Origin: Fimbriimonadaceae bacterium
GTDB taxonomy: Bacteria > Armatimonadota > Fimbriimonadia > Fimbriimonadales > Fimbriimonadaceae
Direction: 5' to 3'
Assembly: GCA_019694835.1 (NCBI GenBank)
Contig: JAIBBE010000002.1
Coordinates: 124,001 to 188,000, forward strand
DNA: 64,000 nucleotides
The position numbers were made by a program, and so were the translations under genes. Positions 27,799 through 37,984 of the stretch are shown piece after piece (position 1 is the first letter of the stretch; the number at the start of each line of letters is the position of its first letter). Under the pieces are notes generated by a model. The model had not been told where the DNA came from. It did not search any database and saw nothing but the letters and a program-made list of their open reading frames with translations.

Positions 27799-28602
27799 AT
27801 GGGTAGTTTGTTGACGTCATTGACAAGCGGATTTGCGGCCGCAGAGGGAGGCGGAGGGCATCATGGGCCCACCTATCTCGGGCTCTTCATCTACGTTGCC
27901 CTCATTCTCGGCGCGCTCTTCTGGATCATGACAACGGCGCGGAAGAACTTCAAGGTTCGCGTCTTCAAGCACTGGTCCGCACAGGTCTCCGAACAGCTCT
28001 ATCTGTTCATCCAAAACATGTGCGTGGGCATCATCGGCTCGCACGGACGCAAATACGTTCCCATGATCATGACCTTTTGGATGGTCATCTTCGTCTCTAA
28101 CGTCATCGCGCTCTTTATGCCGACATCCGCGACGGCAGACCTCAGCTGGAACCTCGGTATGGCGCTGATTGCGATCGGCTACGTCCAGTACGAGGGCATG
28201 AAAACGAACGGTGTGCTCGGCCACTGGGGCCACTTCGCCGGCCCCAAATTGGGCATTGCGCTGATTCCGATCACGCTCATGATCTTCATTATCGAAATCA
28301 TCTCAGAGCTGATGAAGAACGTTTCGCTCAGCCTGCGACTTTTCGGCAATATTCACGGCGGCCACATGGCGGTCGAAGCGATGAACCAGGTCGGAGATTT
28401 CAATCTCTTTGGCTTCTTCAGCATTCCCTTCGGCTTCTTCTTGATCCCGATCAAGCTGCTGACCTGCGTCGTGCAGGCGATGATCTTCTCGCTTTTGACC
28501 TGCGTGTACATCAGCCTCGTTACCGCCCATCACGATCATCACCACGAAGAGCACGACCATGCCGACGCTCACCCCGCTCCGGCCCCCGCTTTGACTCACT
28601 AA
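27799..28602 (+). CDS. atpB: F0F1 ATP synthase subunit a with His-rich tail
   Basis: A 267-residue proton-channel subunit. The essential Arg is in NVSLSLRLFGNIHGGH; preceding FIIEIISELMKNV and the C-terminal helices fit the family. Both ends are His-rich: GGGGHHGPTY near the N-terminus and TAHHDHHHEEHDHADAHPA at the end, after the last TM helix. The gene begins 7 bp after atpI and lies before atpE. The tail is not part of the conserved fold and could bind metal or protons. Confidence 0.96.
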   Translation: MGSLLTSLTSGFAAAEGGGGHHGPTYLGLFIYVALILGALFWIMTTARKNFKVRVFKHWSAQVSEQLYLFIQNMCVGIIGSHGRKYVPMIMTFWMVIFVSNVIALFMPTSATADLSWNLGMALIAIGYVQYEGMKTNGVLGHWGHFAGPKLGIALIPITLMIFIIEIISELMKNVSLSLRLFGNIHGGHMAVEAMNQVGDFNLFGFFSIPFGFFLIPIKLLTCVVQAMIFSLLTCVYISLVTAHHDHHHEEHDHADAHPAPAPALTH

Positions 28603-28647
28603 TCACGATTTCGATTCCGCATCATTCAGGAGGATAGGAAAGACAAC

Positions 28648-28872
28648 ATGCTAGGACTTGGACTTGGACTCGCGGCGCTCGGCGTCGGCATCGGCCTCGG
28701 CCTCATCGGTTACGGTGCCATGAACGGAATGGCTCGACAGCCGGAAGCTATCGGCAAACTTCAGACGGCCATGCTTATCGCGCTCGCGTTCGTCGAGCTC
28801 GTGTTCCTTTTGACCGTCTTCGTAGCGCCGAGTGCGTTCAAAGAGAACGTCACGATCACGAAGACTCAGTAA
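28648..28872 (+). CDS. atpE: F0F1 ATP synthase subunit c
   Basis: A 74-residue two-helix proteolipid. The polar loop is MARQPEA; the ion-binding carboxylate is the Glu in ALAFVELVFLLTVF of helix 2. The first helix (GLGLGLAALGVGIGLGLIG) lacks the Gln found at the Na+ site of Na+-type rings, so a proton ring is most likely. AGGAGG lies upstream (about 28627). A hairpin follows the stop. Confidence 0.96.
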   Translation: MLGLGLGLAALGVGIGLGLIGYGAMNGMARQPEAIGKLQTAMLIALAFVELVFLLTVFVAPSAFKENVTITKTQ

Positions 28873-28888
28873 GGATTCAGCGACGTTT

Positions 28889-28916
28889 GAACCGGAGGCT
28901 GGATGGTCTCCGGTTC
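28889..28916 (+). promoter_or_regulatory. Intercistronic hairpin between atpE and atpF
   Basis: GAACCGGAG (28889-28897) pairs perfectly with CTCCGGTTC (28908-28916) around a 10-nt loop. No U-tract follows, so it is not a normal terminator; it may stabilise the atpE message, whose product is needed in excess. The hairpin contains GGAGG four bases before an in-frame ATG (28903). Confidence 0.55.
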
Positions 28917-28932
28917 TGGGCAATCACTTGAA

Positions 28933-29556
28933 ATGAGCAAAAGCGACAATTCATCTTCGGCGGGAAAATACATCGGCATCGTCATCGGTGTGGTGATGAT
29001 GGTCGGTGGGTGGTACCTCTCCAAGCAGATGCACGGGAACGAGTTCCTGACGAAGCTTGAGGAGCAGGGCATCCCCCTCGATCCAGGCAAGACGATCTCC
29101 GCGATCGGTGTTTTCTTGATCCTGTTTCCGGTCATTCGCTCGTTCTTCATCACACCGCTGGCCGATGCCATCGATGAGCGGACAACCAGTCTTGAGCGAA
29201 CATTCGGCGAAGCCGAAGACCTTCGCAGCGAGATGACGAAGATGAAGCAGGAGTATGAGCAGCGTCTGGCTCAAACCGAGGCGAATGCTCGCGAGCAGAT
29301 TCAAGGCCAGATTCGCGAAGCCACGGCTCTGCGACAAACGCTCATGGCCGAAGCAACAGCCAAGGCGGACGAACTGGTCAAAAAGGCTCAGGAAGAAATC
29401 GCACTCGAGAAGGACAAGGTGATGACCGCGCTTCGGCTCGAAGTCGTCAACCTCACGCTCGGCGCGACGGAGAAGATCCTAGGGCAGTCGATGGATGACG
29501 AGAAGAACCGTCGGCTCGTTCAGGAATTCATCGAGAAGGCCGAGGTGACGAGCTAA
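28933..29556 (+). CDS. atpF: F0F1 ATP synthase subunit b with extra N-terminal TM helix
   Basis: Peripheral-stalk subunit, 207 residues from ATG 28933. The usual b anchor is ISAIGVFLILFPVIRSFFITPL followed by the long charged helix (ADAIDERTTSLERTFGEAED and on, rich in Glu, Lys, Arg, Ala). Unusually, another hydrophobic stretch (YIGIVIGVVMMVGGWYL) precedes it by about 30 residues, giving two TM helices. An in-frame ATG at 28903 with GGAGG nearby would add ten residues and is an alternative start. The stop is directly followed by the atpH GTG. Confidence 0.9.
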   Translation: MSKSDNSSSAGKYIGIVIGVVMMVGGWYLSKQMHGNEFLTKLEEQGIPLDPGKTISAIGVFLILFPVIRSFFITPLADAIDERTTSLERTFGEAEDLRSEMTKMKQEYEQRLAQTEANAREQIQGQIREATALRQTLMAEATAKADELVKKAQEEIALEKDKVMTALRLEVVNLTLGATEKILGQSMDDEKNRRLVQEFIEKAEVTS

Positions 29557-30108
29557 GTGGACACCCGCGTTGCCAAGCGCTATGCGCGAGCCCTCTTCGC
29601 TGCTGCGAACAAGGAGAACATCCTTGGCGCGGTCGAGGAGGACTTGAACGGCATCGCCAACGCGTTCAGCGCGAATCCCGCGTTTCGCACGTTCATCTAC
29701 GCCCCGACCACGCCATCCGACGATAAGCTGAAGATGGTGGACCGGGTCTTTTCGGATCGCGTAACGGCCCTGACGATGTCGCTCCTGCGGCTCATGCTCG
29801 ACAAGCGCCGCGTGGATGAGTTCGAGTTCATCCGCCAGGAGTTCATCAGCCTTCGGCGCGAGCACGAGAAGATCGTGTATGCCGTCTTTGCGTCTGCTCA
29901 GCCGCTGTCAGACGACCAACGAACTGCTCTCGTCGCCAAGCTCGAACGGAGCCTCGGCAAGCGCGTGGAGGCCGAATTCGAAGTGGACGCTCGCCTCATG
30001 GGCGGGGTCAAAGTGACTTACGACAACTACGTTTTGGACGGTACCGTCCGCGGATCCCTCGAGCGGATGCGCGACGACCTCGTCCGCGACCTGCTCAAGC
30101 AAGCTTAA
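29557..30108 (+). CDS. atpH: F0F1 ATP synthase subunit delta
   Basis: A 183-residue OSCP/delta subunit joining the peripheral stalk to F1. It starts [16 protein letters not shown], the classic N-terminal helix, and has [17 protein letters not shown] in the middle and the C-terminal signature [21 protein letters not shown] split by turns. Start is GTG immediately after the atpF TAA. Family length is normal. Confidence 0.95.
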   Translation: MDTRVAKRYARALFAAANKENILGAVEEDLNGIANAFSANPAFRTFIYAPTTPSDDKLKMVDRVFSDRVTALTMSLLRLMLDKRRVDEFEFIRQEFISLRREHEKIVYAVFASAQPLSDDQRTALVAKLERSLGKRVEAEFEVDARLMGGVKVTYDNYVLDGTVRGSLERMRDDLVRDLLKQA

Positions 30109-30115
30109 ACCAACC

Positions 30116-31645
30116 ATGGCTATTCGACCGGAAGAAATTACGTCCATCCTCACGCAAGAACTCGAGAAGTTTGAGCGCAAGGCTGCCAAAGAACACGTTG
30201 GCACCGTTCTCCAAGTCGGAGACGGCATTGCGCGTGTGTATGGCCTGCCCGATTGCCAAATGGGTGAGCTCCTTGAGTTCCCCGGCGGCATCATGGGCCT
30301 CGCCTTGAACCTGGAAGAGGACTCGATCGGTGCCGTTATCATCGGCGAGGACACCGAAATCAAGGAAGGCGATCCTGTGAAGGAAACCGGCCGAATCATC
30401 GAAATTCCGGTCGGAAAGGGCCTTCTCGGTCGCGTCGTCAACGCTCTTGGTCAACCAATCGATGGCAAAGGACCGATTGCGTCGAACGAGTTCCGACGCT
30501 TGGAGAGCATGGCCCCCGGCGTTGTCGAGCGACAGCCAGTTAAAGAGCCTCTTCAGACCGGTATCAAAGCCGTTGACGCGATGATCCCGATCGGTCGCGG
30601 TCAGCGCGAGTTGGTCATCGGCGACCGCCAGACCGGAAAGACGGCCGTCTGCGTAGACACGATCATCAACCAGAAGCGGACCCACGAGCCCGGTGGCAGC
30701 CCCGTGTTCTGCATTTACGTCGCCATCGGACAGAAAATGGCAAACGTCGCGCGCGTGGTCGATACGCTACGCGAGAATGGCGCGCTGGAGTATTCGGTTG
30801 TCGTTGCCGCTTCGGCTTCCGACTCGAACGCGATGCAGTACCTCGCGCCGTTCGCTGGTGCGGCTATTGGCGAGTACTTCCGCGACAACGGCATGCACGC
30901 GCTGGCCGTCTACGACGACCTTTCCAAGCACGCGCAAGCCTATCGCGCTCTGTCCCTCCTCCTGCGCCGCCCACCGGGCCGAGAAGCCTATCCGGGAGAC
31001 GTTTTCTACCTGCACAGCCGCCTTCTGGAGCGCGCAGCAAAGGTCTCCGATGAGCTCGGCGGCGGTTCGCTGACCGCACTGCCCGTCATCGAGACGCAGG
31101 CCGGTGACGTGTCCGCATACATTCCGACGAACGTTATCTCGATCACCGACGGCCAGATCTACCTGGAGCCCGACTTGTTCTTCGCTGGCGTCCGCCCTGC
31201 GATCAACGTCGGTATTTCGGTCAGCCGCGTGGGTGGCAACGCCCAGATCAAGGCGATGAAGTCCGTAGCCGGTCGTCTGAAGCTCGAAATGGCCCAGTAC
31301 CGCGACGTTGCCGCGTTCGCCCAGTTCGCCAGTGACCTCGACCGCGCGACTCAGATGCAGCTTCTCCGCGGCCAGCGCCTGACGGAACTCTTGAAGCAGG
31401 GCCTTGCGATTCCGTATGACGTCGTTGACCAGGTCGTGCTCGTTTACGCCGGTACGAACGGATTTATCGACGACGTCCCGAACGATCGGATCCAGGCTTG
31501 GGAAAAGGGCCTGCTCGCATTCGTTCACGAGAAGTACAACGACGCGATCGAGACGATTCGGCTGTCAAAGGAACTCTCGAAGGACACCGAGGCCAGCCTG
31601 AAGAACGCCTGCGGCGAGTTCAACGCCCAGTTCTTGGCGAAGTAA
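30116..31645 (+). CDS. atpA: F0F1 ATP synthase subunit alpha
   Basis: A 509-residue regulatory nucleotide-binding subunit of F1. Motifs: [18 protein letters not shown] at the N-terminus, P-loop [46 protein letters not shown] and the C-terminal [16 protein letters not shown]. It is 7 bp after atpH. The operon ends here: no atpG, atpD or atpC follows, so gamma, beta and epsilon must be encoded elsewhere. Confidence 0.98.
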   Translation: MAIRPEEITSILTQELEKFERKAAKEHVGTVLQVGDGIARVYGLPDCQMGELLEFPGGIMGLALNLEEDSIGAVIIGEDTEIKEGDPVKETGRIIEIPVGKGLLGRVVNALGQPIDGKGPIASNEFRRLESMAPGVVERQPVKEPLQTGIKAVDAMIPIGRGQRELVIGDRQTGKTAVCVDTIINQKRTHEPGGSPVFCIYVAIGQKMANVARVVDTLRENGALEYSVVVAASASDSNAMQYLAPFAGAAIGEYFRDNGMHALAVYDDLSKHAQAYRALSLLLRRPPGREAYPGDVFYLHSRLLERAAKVSDELGGGSLTALPVIETQAGDVSAYIPTNVISITDGQIYLEPDLFFAGVRPAINVGISVSRVGGNAQIKAMKSVAGRLKLEMAQYRDVAAFAQFASDLDRATQMQLLRGQRLTELLKQGLAIPYDVVDQVVLVYAGTNGFIDDVPNDRIQAWEKGLLAFVHEKYNDAIETIRLSKELSKDTEASLKNACGEFNAQFLAK

Positions 31646-31647
31646 AC

Positions 31648-31675
31648 GTACCGCTGGCGTCCCGCCGGCATCCCC
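31648..31675. repeat. Solitary REP family A copy after atpA
   Basis: GTACCGCTGGCGTCCCGCCG followed by GCATCCCC, starting three bases after the atpA stop. It has no inverted partner nearby and is followed by the operon terminator. Confidence 0.85.
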
Positions 31676-31681
31676 GAACGC

Positions 31682-31721
31682 AGAAGCCGAGGACGATTCG
31701 TTGAGAATCGCCTCGGCTTCT
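31682..31721 (+). terminator. Terminator of the atp operon
   Basis: AGAAGCCGAGG (31682-31692) pairs with CCTCGGCTTCT (31711-31721); the inner CGATTC/GAATCG extends the stem. The downstream strand reads TGGTATCTT. Confidence 0.75.
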
Positions 31722-31737
31722 TGGTATCTTAGGCTAC

Positions 31738-32037
31738 GTGCTTGAAGTGTTTCGAGGAGACGATCAAGCCTATCGGGCTTGGCTCGCAGTGAACGGGGAC
31801 GGATTTGTTGTCAATACCCGCCGCCGACCGGAGCCAACCTACATGGTCATACACAGTGCTAAGTGTCCGAAGATCAGTCATTACAACCGGATGGCAAAGC
31901 CGGGTGGATTCACGGAACGGGACTACATTAAGATCTGCGCCTCGACAACGGAGGAACTCCGCGAGTGGACTCGCCAGCACGGTCGACCGGACGGTACCTT
32001 CTCAAGGGTCTGTAGTAAGTGCATGTCGACGGAGTAG
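31738..32037 (+). CDS. Hypothetical 99-aa protein with three Cys motifs
   Basis: GTG start at 31738, with a TATCTT box ending 7 nt before it. The protein reads NGDGFVVNTRRRPEPTYMVI, then HSAKCPKIS, GGFTERDYIKICAS, ELREWTRQHG and a final RVCSKCMSTE. The four Cys residues (two in a CSKC knuckle) suggest metal binding. I have a sense that this GFV.N.....P.YM..H...C pattern recurs as a small domain in other bacteria, but I cannot name the family. No TM or signal peptide. Confidence 0.72.
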   Translation: MLEVFRGDDQAYRAWLAVNGDGFVVNTRRRPEPTYMVIHSAKCPKISHYNRMAKPGGFTERDYIKICASTTEELREWTRQHGRPDGTFSRVCSKCMSTE

Positions 32038-32110
32038 GTTGGGAACCTCGGACTGAACATCCTCGACTCAGCGCCGATTTGGCCATCTGATTGGCTTCGA
32101 TCCTGTCAGA

Positions 32111-32143
32111 GCCGGGGTGCACAATTCATCACCCCGGCCACCC
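32111..32143. repeat. REP family B, single copy
   Basis: GCCGGGGTGCACAATTCATC followed by ACCCCGGCCACCC: an 8-bp inverted arm (CCGGGGTG/CACCCCGG), with one T fewer in the loop than the copies near 3519 and 45616. It sits between the 99-aa gene and the phhA stop. Confidence 0.75.
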
Positions 32144-32182
32144 AGTTGATTAGGATAGGGAAGTTGCCGGGCTTCCGACGCA

Positions 32183-33103
32183 CTAGACGGACGCGTCGAA
32201 GAAACTCTTGAGGTCGGCTTCGCTCATCACCGGCTCACCGGGCGATACGTTGTTCAACCGACCGTCTTTCATCCAATTCTCCAGTTCGCCTACCAGGCTG
32301 AAGAGGTGATCGAACGAATCCACGATGAACAGCAGGGGCTGGAAGTGGTCGATCTCGAAGTACTGGTTGATCACCCACTCCAACTGAATGGGGTAGCGCT
32401 GAACGTCCGGGCATTCGATGCTGTGTTCGAGTTCTGCGTAGCTGCTTAACAGGCCGCTGCCGTAGACCTTCAGGCCCTCGTTTGAGCGCATCAGGCCGAA
32501 TTCGATCGTGAACCAGAAAAACCTCGCCATCGCCTTCAAGATGCTTTGGAGGCGCTCCAGTTTCTCGTGTTCATCTTTGATGCCAGCGACAATCTCCGCG
32601 GCGGTGTGGGCGCAGTCACCAAAGCGGACGAGCGTGTCGGCGAAGGCTTTGTCGGTGTGCATGGGCACATGGCCCGCGATGTCGTGGAAAATGTCGGGCT
32701 CGGGCAAGTAGTCGAGCTTGTCGGAACGCCGAATGGTGATGGTGGTAGGGAAGGCCCGGTTCCGGAGACAGTCAAAAAACAGGAATGCTGGGACATAACC
32801 GCTGACCGCCTTAGCCGAAAAGCCGGTCAGGGGATTGAGGAAGCGATTGACTTCTTCGAGCTTGGGTACCCGCTCGGGGTCGAGGCAAAGGTTTTGAATG
32901 CCCCGCATGAAGTGCTCGTTGGCGTACTTTTCCCATCGTGGGCGCATCCGGGCATAGAGCCTCCGCCACGCCTCGTGGTTCTCTTCGCTGTAGAGATCGT
33001 ATGGCTGCTCAATATAGAGGCGGCCATGCGAGATGGCGTCTTCGATAAAAGGGGACTCGGTCGTCGTCAGCCCGACCGGGATGTCTGAATGGACTTGAGC
33101 CAC
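32183..33103 (-). CDS. phhA: Phenylalanine 4-monooxygenase (pterin-dependent)
   Basis: A 306-residue aromatic amino acid hydroxylase making tyrosine from phenylalanine with tetrahydrobiopterin and non-haem iron. Iron ligands are H140 and H145 in PDIFHDIAGHVPMH and the Glu of FFWFTIEFGLM (E201). Between the second His and the Glu there are about 15 more residues than in the human or Chromobacterium enzymes. C-terminal YFEIDHFQPLLFIVDSFDHL is typical. GGAGGAG upstream supports start GTG 33103. The divergent neighbour is icd. Confidence 0.95.
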   Translation of the reverse strand: MAQVHSDIPVGLTTTESPFIEDAISHGRLYIEQPYDLYSEENHEAWRRLYARMRPRWEKYANEHFMRGIQNLCLDPERVPKLEEVNRFLNPLTGFSAKAVSGYVPAFLFFDCLRNRAFPTTITIRRSDKLDYLPEPDIFHDIAGHVPMHTDKAFADTLVRFGDCAHTAAEIVAGIKDEHEKLERLQSILKAMARFFWFTIEFGLMRSNEGLKVYGSGLLSSYAELEHSIECPDVQRYPIQLEWVINQYFEIDHFQPLLFIVDSFDHLFSLVGELENWMKDGRLNNVSPGEPVMSEADLKSFFDASV

Positions 33104-33164
33104 GGTGCTCCTCCGTCTTGTCGTAATGCACGGAGTTTACAACGAAGGGAGGGAGATGTGGTGA

Positions 33165-33297
<133 letters not shown>

Positions 33298-33343
33298 TTC
33301 ACCCGTCACTCCCCACTATCCACTCGCCACTACCCCCTCGCGG

Positions 33344-33349
33344 TATTCT
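33344..33349 (+). promoter_or_regulatory. -10 box (TATTCT) of leaderless icd
   Basis: TATTCT preceded by CGCGG and followed by exactly six bases and the icd ATG at 33356. Confidence 0.55.
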
Positions 33350-33355
33350 CCATCC

Positions 33356-34660
<1,305 letters not shown>

Positions 34661-34691
34661 GCGCGAGACGAGGTCACTTCATGGATTGCGG

Positions 34692-34718
34692 CCCAGGAGG
34701 GGCTCTTTCCCTCCTGGG
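34692..34718 (+). terminator. Hairpin downstream of icd
   Basis: CCCAGGAGGG (34692-34701) pairs with CCCTCCTGGG (34709-34718) around a 7-nt loop. There is no U-tract, so termination strength is uncertain. Confidence 0.5.
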
Positions 34719-34904
34719 AGCGGGCGGTTCCAGCTTGGGAATCACTCGCCTGCTCCTTTCACTCGACGATCTATTCCTAGGGCGGACCAATTCTCTCTTT
34801 GCAATAGGTGGTCCACTCCCATGAGAAAACCGTCGCGGCCAGGGCGGCGATGATGCATTCCAAGGCCATTTGGAGCCAGTTTATTGAGTGTAGCGTAGCG
34901 ATAA

Positions 34905-36161
34905 GTGGCCCATTGGGGGGCATACTGCATCATGGTGTTGGCAACTATTCTTGCGGCTCTCGTGCTTTCCTCGCCTGAACAAGCGCAGACGAAGTACGTC
35001 TATCCGAAGCCGATGTTCGACACGTTCTTCCCTCAGCCGACGGGGAAGAACGGGTTTGAGGACTACATCCGGGCCTCGGACATGCTGCTTAACGAGCCAG
35101 CCCAGGGCCTTCTCGATGCCCTGTTTGCGGCCCGTCGGAATCATAAGCTATCACCAACCTCGCCCTATGCGCGCCAAAGCTATCTGACACTCTGCAAGAA
35201 GTCGCTGGACATGCTCGGCGACATTTTCGTCGCGATCGAGACGGGGAATAAGAAGGTGGTTATCGATCCTCGCACTAAGCTCATCGTCGACATGGAGCTT
35301 CCGGAGCGTCAGTGGTTCTACCATGTGGTGAACACTTTGGGTGACCTCGCTTACGCCCGCTATTCGCGGGGCGAGAGCAAGGTGGGCACGAACATCCTCT
35401 GCCAGGGACTGCTGTTCGTACGGAACACCTCGGGGCCCCTGCCCTTCATGCGAACCCAGCCGACCGAGTTGAGCAAGTACCTCTTCGAGCGACTTGACGG
35501 GCACTTGGGGCAGCTCTCGCGTGAAGATGCGCGGCTGATCGTGGATTGCGCCAATGATCTGCTCGCCCAACCTCCCATTGCTCGATCCATGTTCGACGTA
35601 GAACGGCAGCTTTTTGTGGACTTCCTGGGCGCGCTGTCTCGTCGCGATTTCGACCTGATTGGCCGCTATTGGTTCGACGGCGAGGCTGGCTCCTTTCGGG
35701 AGGAAGTGCTGTTTGTAAAGGACGCCATCGGCAAGCTCAGCCAGGCCGATCTCGACAGGCTCGTTCAGCGGATGGCTCAAACGGGAGAGAAGTGGTTCGC
35801 CGATGCTTCGGCGGCACTCGCCAAGGCTGAATCCGACTGGACGATTGTGGGTATGCAGTCCCCTGATCCACTGGAGAACAGGCTATGCCACCACTGGAGC
35901 AACTACAGCTGGGCACCGTCCGCTCGAGAGCAGACCCAACTTCGCTTAATGCGCCTCCACGGCCTGATCATCGCGTACCGATGGGAGAACAACCAGCTTC
36001 CCGTTGACCTCGAAGCCCTCAACGCCCCCGAGGCGATCGTCGATCCGCTGGCCAAGACGCAATTTGTGTATAAGCCGACGCCAGCAGGCACCTACGAACT
36101 CTACAGCCGAGGGGGCAACGCGTACGGGCGGATTGACTTGAAGTACGTCAAGGGTGCCTGA
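34905..36161 (+). CDS. Hypothetical exported protein, 418 aa
   Basis: No family recognised. The N-terminus has a hydrophobic stretch (IMVLATILAALVLSSPEQAQ) acting as signal peptide or anchor; starts GTG 34905 and ATG 34932 are both possible. The body is helical and begins with GFEDYIRASDMLLNEPAQGL. The C-terminal 60 residues (RLMRLHGLIIAYRWENNQLP, then DLEAL, DPLAKTQFVYKP, YELYSRGGNAYG) resemble the tail seen in many planctomycete-type secreted proteins, where a helix is followed by 'P..L..L....DP' and 'Y.LYS.G'. Monocistronic, between icd and the choice-of-anchor B gene. Confidence 0.75.
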   Translation: MAHWGAYCIMVLATILAALVLSSPEQAQTKYVYPKPMFDTFFPQPTGKNGFEDYIRASDMLLNEPAQGLLDALFAARRNHKLSPTSPYARQSYLTLCKKSLDMLGDIFVAIETGNKKVVIDPRTKLIVDMELPERQWFYHVVNTLGDLAYARYSRGESKVGTNILCQGLLFVRNTSGPLPFMRTQPTELSKYLFERLDGHLGQLSREDARLIVDCANDLLAQPPIARSMFDVERQLFVDFLGALSRRDFDLIGRYWFDGEAGSFREEVLFVKDAIGKLSQADLDRLVQRMAQTGEKWFADASAALAKAESDWTIVGMQSPDPLENRLCHHWSNYSWAPSAREQTQLRLMRLHGLIIAYRWENNQLPVDLEALNAPEAIVDPLAKTQFVYKPTPAGTYELYSRGGNAYGRIDLKYVKGA

Positions 36162-36263
36162 CTGGGCTCAATCCAGCTATTTTGCGTTCAAACCCGAACT
36201 TTGACCGAGCTTGGTTCGGTCTTTCTTCTTGTATCCTTATTGAACTGCTTCATGGGGTGAAAT

Positions 36264-37835
36264 GTGTTTCGACGATCTGTCCTCTTATTATTGGCCGCGC
36301 TGACGCTTCCTGCCTCCGCGCAATTCACGTCGAGTAAGGTCAGCCTGTATACGAACTGGCTGCCTTCGGTCTTTGGTTCGAGTTCCGGCAACGACTGCTG
36401 GGGGTATGTTTCTCCATCGGGTCGGGAGTATGCGCTCGTGGGTCTCAATAACAAGGTGGCCTTTATCGAAGTGACGAATCCGTCGGCGCCGGTCCTTGTG
36501 GGGACGGTGCCGCATCCAAGCAGTTCCTGGGGGGATATCAAGGTCTATGGTCGGTACGCCTATATCGTGGCGGAATCCACCGGCTCAGGACTCCAAGTGG
36601 TCGATATGGCCAACATCGACTCCGTAGGGAGCACCCCTGGGTCGGTCACACTCGTGCGGACCATCAGCTCACCTGGTCGAAGCCACAATCTCCACATTGA
36701 CGAAGTGAGCGGGTACCTGTACACGCTCGGCTCACGAGAGGGAACCGGCTGGACAACGTGCTGGAGCCTCGCGAATCCGTCTAACCCGGTCAGAGTCGGT
36801 CCGTCCAGTCTGAGCGGCACCGCCTATCTCCACGACTGCCAAGTCAAGACTTACACGAGCGGACCGTTGGCGGGGAAGCAGATCATGTTCGGCGCAAGCG
36901 AAGGCCGTGGTCTCGATATCTACGACGTCACGAACAAGAACGCCGTGGTTCTAATGAAGCGGATCACCTATCCCGGCGTGGCTTACAGTCACCAGGGTTG
37001 GCTCAGCGAAGACGCAAAGTACTTCTATCTGGACGATGAGTTGGATGAGCAGAACCTGGGGTCCGTTCAGAAGACCTTCGTCTTTGACGTCAGCGATCCC
37101 GCCAATGCCTTTCTCGCGGGCACGTTCACTCGCAACGAAGTGAATATCGACCACAACCAGTATACGAAGAATGGGTTCATCTTCCAGGCAAACTACACGC
37201 GGGGACTGCGGATCTACGATGGGAACGATGACCCCATTAGCCCTGCGTTTGTCGGCTTCTTCGATACGCACCCGGAAACGAACGGGACGGCGTTTGAAGG
37301 ATCCTGGAGCAATTACCCCTTCCTGCCCAGCGGCAACGTAGTCGTCTCGGACATCAACCGTGGTTTCTTCCTTGTTAACGTTAGCCAAGCGACCCAGCGA
37401 CTAAATGTGACCGGAACCGTCGATCTCGAGGCCTTCCCGCCCGGTACTTCTGGCCAGATCGTCGATATCGAAGTCCGCCGGACCGGACAGCCGACTATAT
37501 TCAAGGAAGTAGCGCTTAGCCCCAGTGGCAGCTTTGCCTTCACGTTGAACAACACCCTTGCCGGAGCCAACTGCACGATCACGGTGCAGGGAACACATTG
37601 GCTGCGCAAGGCCACGAGCGTAACTCTCGGTCCGTCCGGCTTCTCAGGACTAAACGTCTCGCTCATCAATGGCGACATTGACGGCGACAACGCCATCGAC
37701 ATCGGCGACTACGCGATTCTGTCGTCAACCTATGGCACGACGACGCCCCTTGGCGACCTGAATGGCGACGGTGACGTCGACATCAGCGACTACGCGATCC
37801 TGTCGTACAACTTCGGGTTGAACGGCGACCTGTAG
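36264..37835 (+). CDS. Secreted choice-of-anchor B (LVIVD-type) protein with dockerin-like module
   Basis: A 523-residue exported protein. Signal peptide MFRRSVLLLLAALTLPASAQ. Residues about 25-390 form a beta-propeller-like choice-of-anchor B domain (NDCWGYVSPSGREYALVG, VAFIEVTNPSAPVLVG, SHNLHIDEVSGYLYTLG, EVNIDHNQYTKNGFIFQANY). Residues 395-460 are a Cna-B-like sandwich ending GTHWLRKATSV, and the end has two calcium-type loops: DIDGDNAIDIGDYAILSSTY and DLNGDGDVDISDYAILSYNF. This tail matches the protein at 8232. GTG start with GGGGTG nearby. Probably displayed outside the cell. Confidence 0.87.
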   Translation: MFRRSVLLLLAALTLPASAQFTSSKVSLYTNWLPSVFGSSSGNDCWGYVSPSGREYALVGLNNKVAFIEVTNPSAPVLVGTVPHPSSSWGDIKVYGRYAYIVAESTGSGLQVVDMANIDSVGSTPGSVTLVRTISSPGRSHNLHIDEVSGYLYTLGSREGTGWTTCWSLANPSNPVRVGPSSLSGTAYLHDCQVKTYTSGPLAGKQIMFGASEGRGLDIYDVTNKNAVVLMKRITYPGVAYSHQGWLSEDAKYFYLDDELDEQNLGSVQKTFVFDVSDPANAFLAGTFTRNEVNIDHNQYTKNGFIFQANYTRGLRIYDGNDDPISPAFVGFFDTHPETNGTAFEGSWSNYPFLPSGNVVVSDINRGFFLVNVSQATQRLNVTGTVDLEAFPPGTSGQIVDIEVRRTGQPTIFKEVALSPSGSFAFTLNNTLAGANCTITVQGTHWLRKATSVTLGPSGFSGLNVSLINGDIDGDNAIDIGDYAILSSTYGTTTPLGDLNGDGDVDISDYAILSYNFGLNGDL

Positions 37836-37851
37836 CTGAGTGGGACCACCC

Positions 37852-37975
37852 AGAGCGCGGACTTCAGTCCGCCTTTGGGTCGAGGCTTCAGTCCGATCCT
37901 CGATGAGAGTGTCAAGGCTCCAAGTCTGGTCGGACTGAAGTCCTCAACCCGAGAGGCGGACTGAAGTCCGCGCTC
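37852..37975. repeat. REP family D inverted pair
   Basis: GAGCGCGGACTTCAGTCCGC at 37852 and its inverted copy ending GACTGAAGTCCGCGCTC at 37975, plus an internal inverted pair of GGACTGAAG/CTTCAGTCC cores. It fills the gap between the 36264 gene and the small membrane gene. Confidence 0.75.
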
Positions 37976-37984
37976 CATGGTTCC

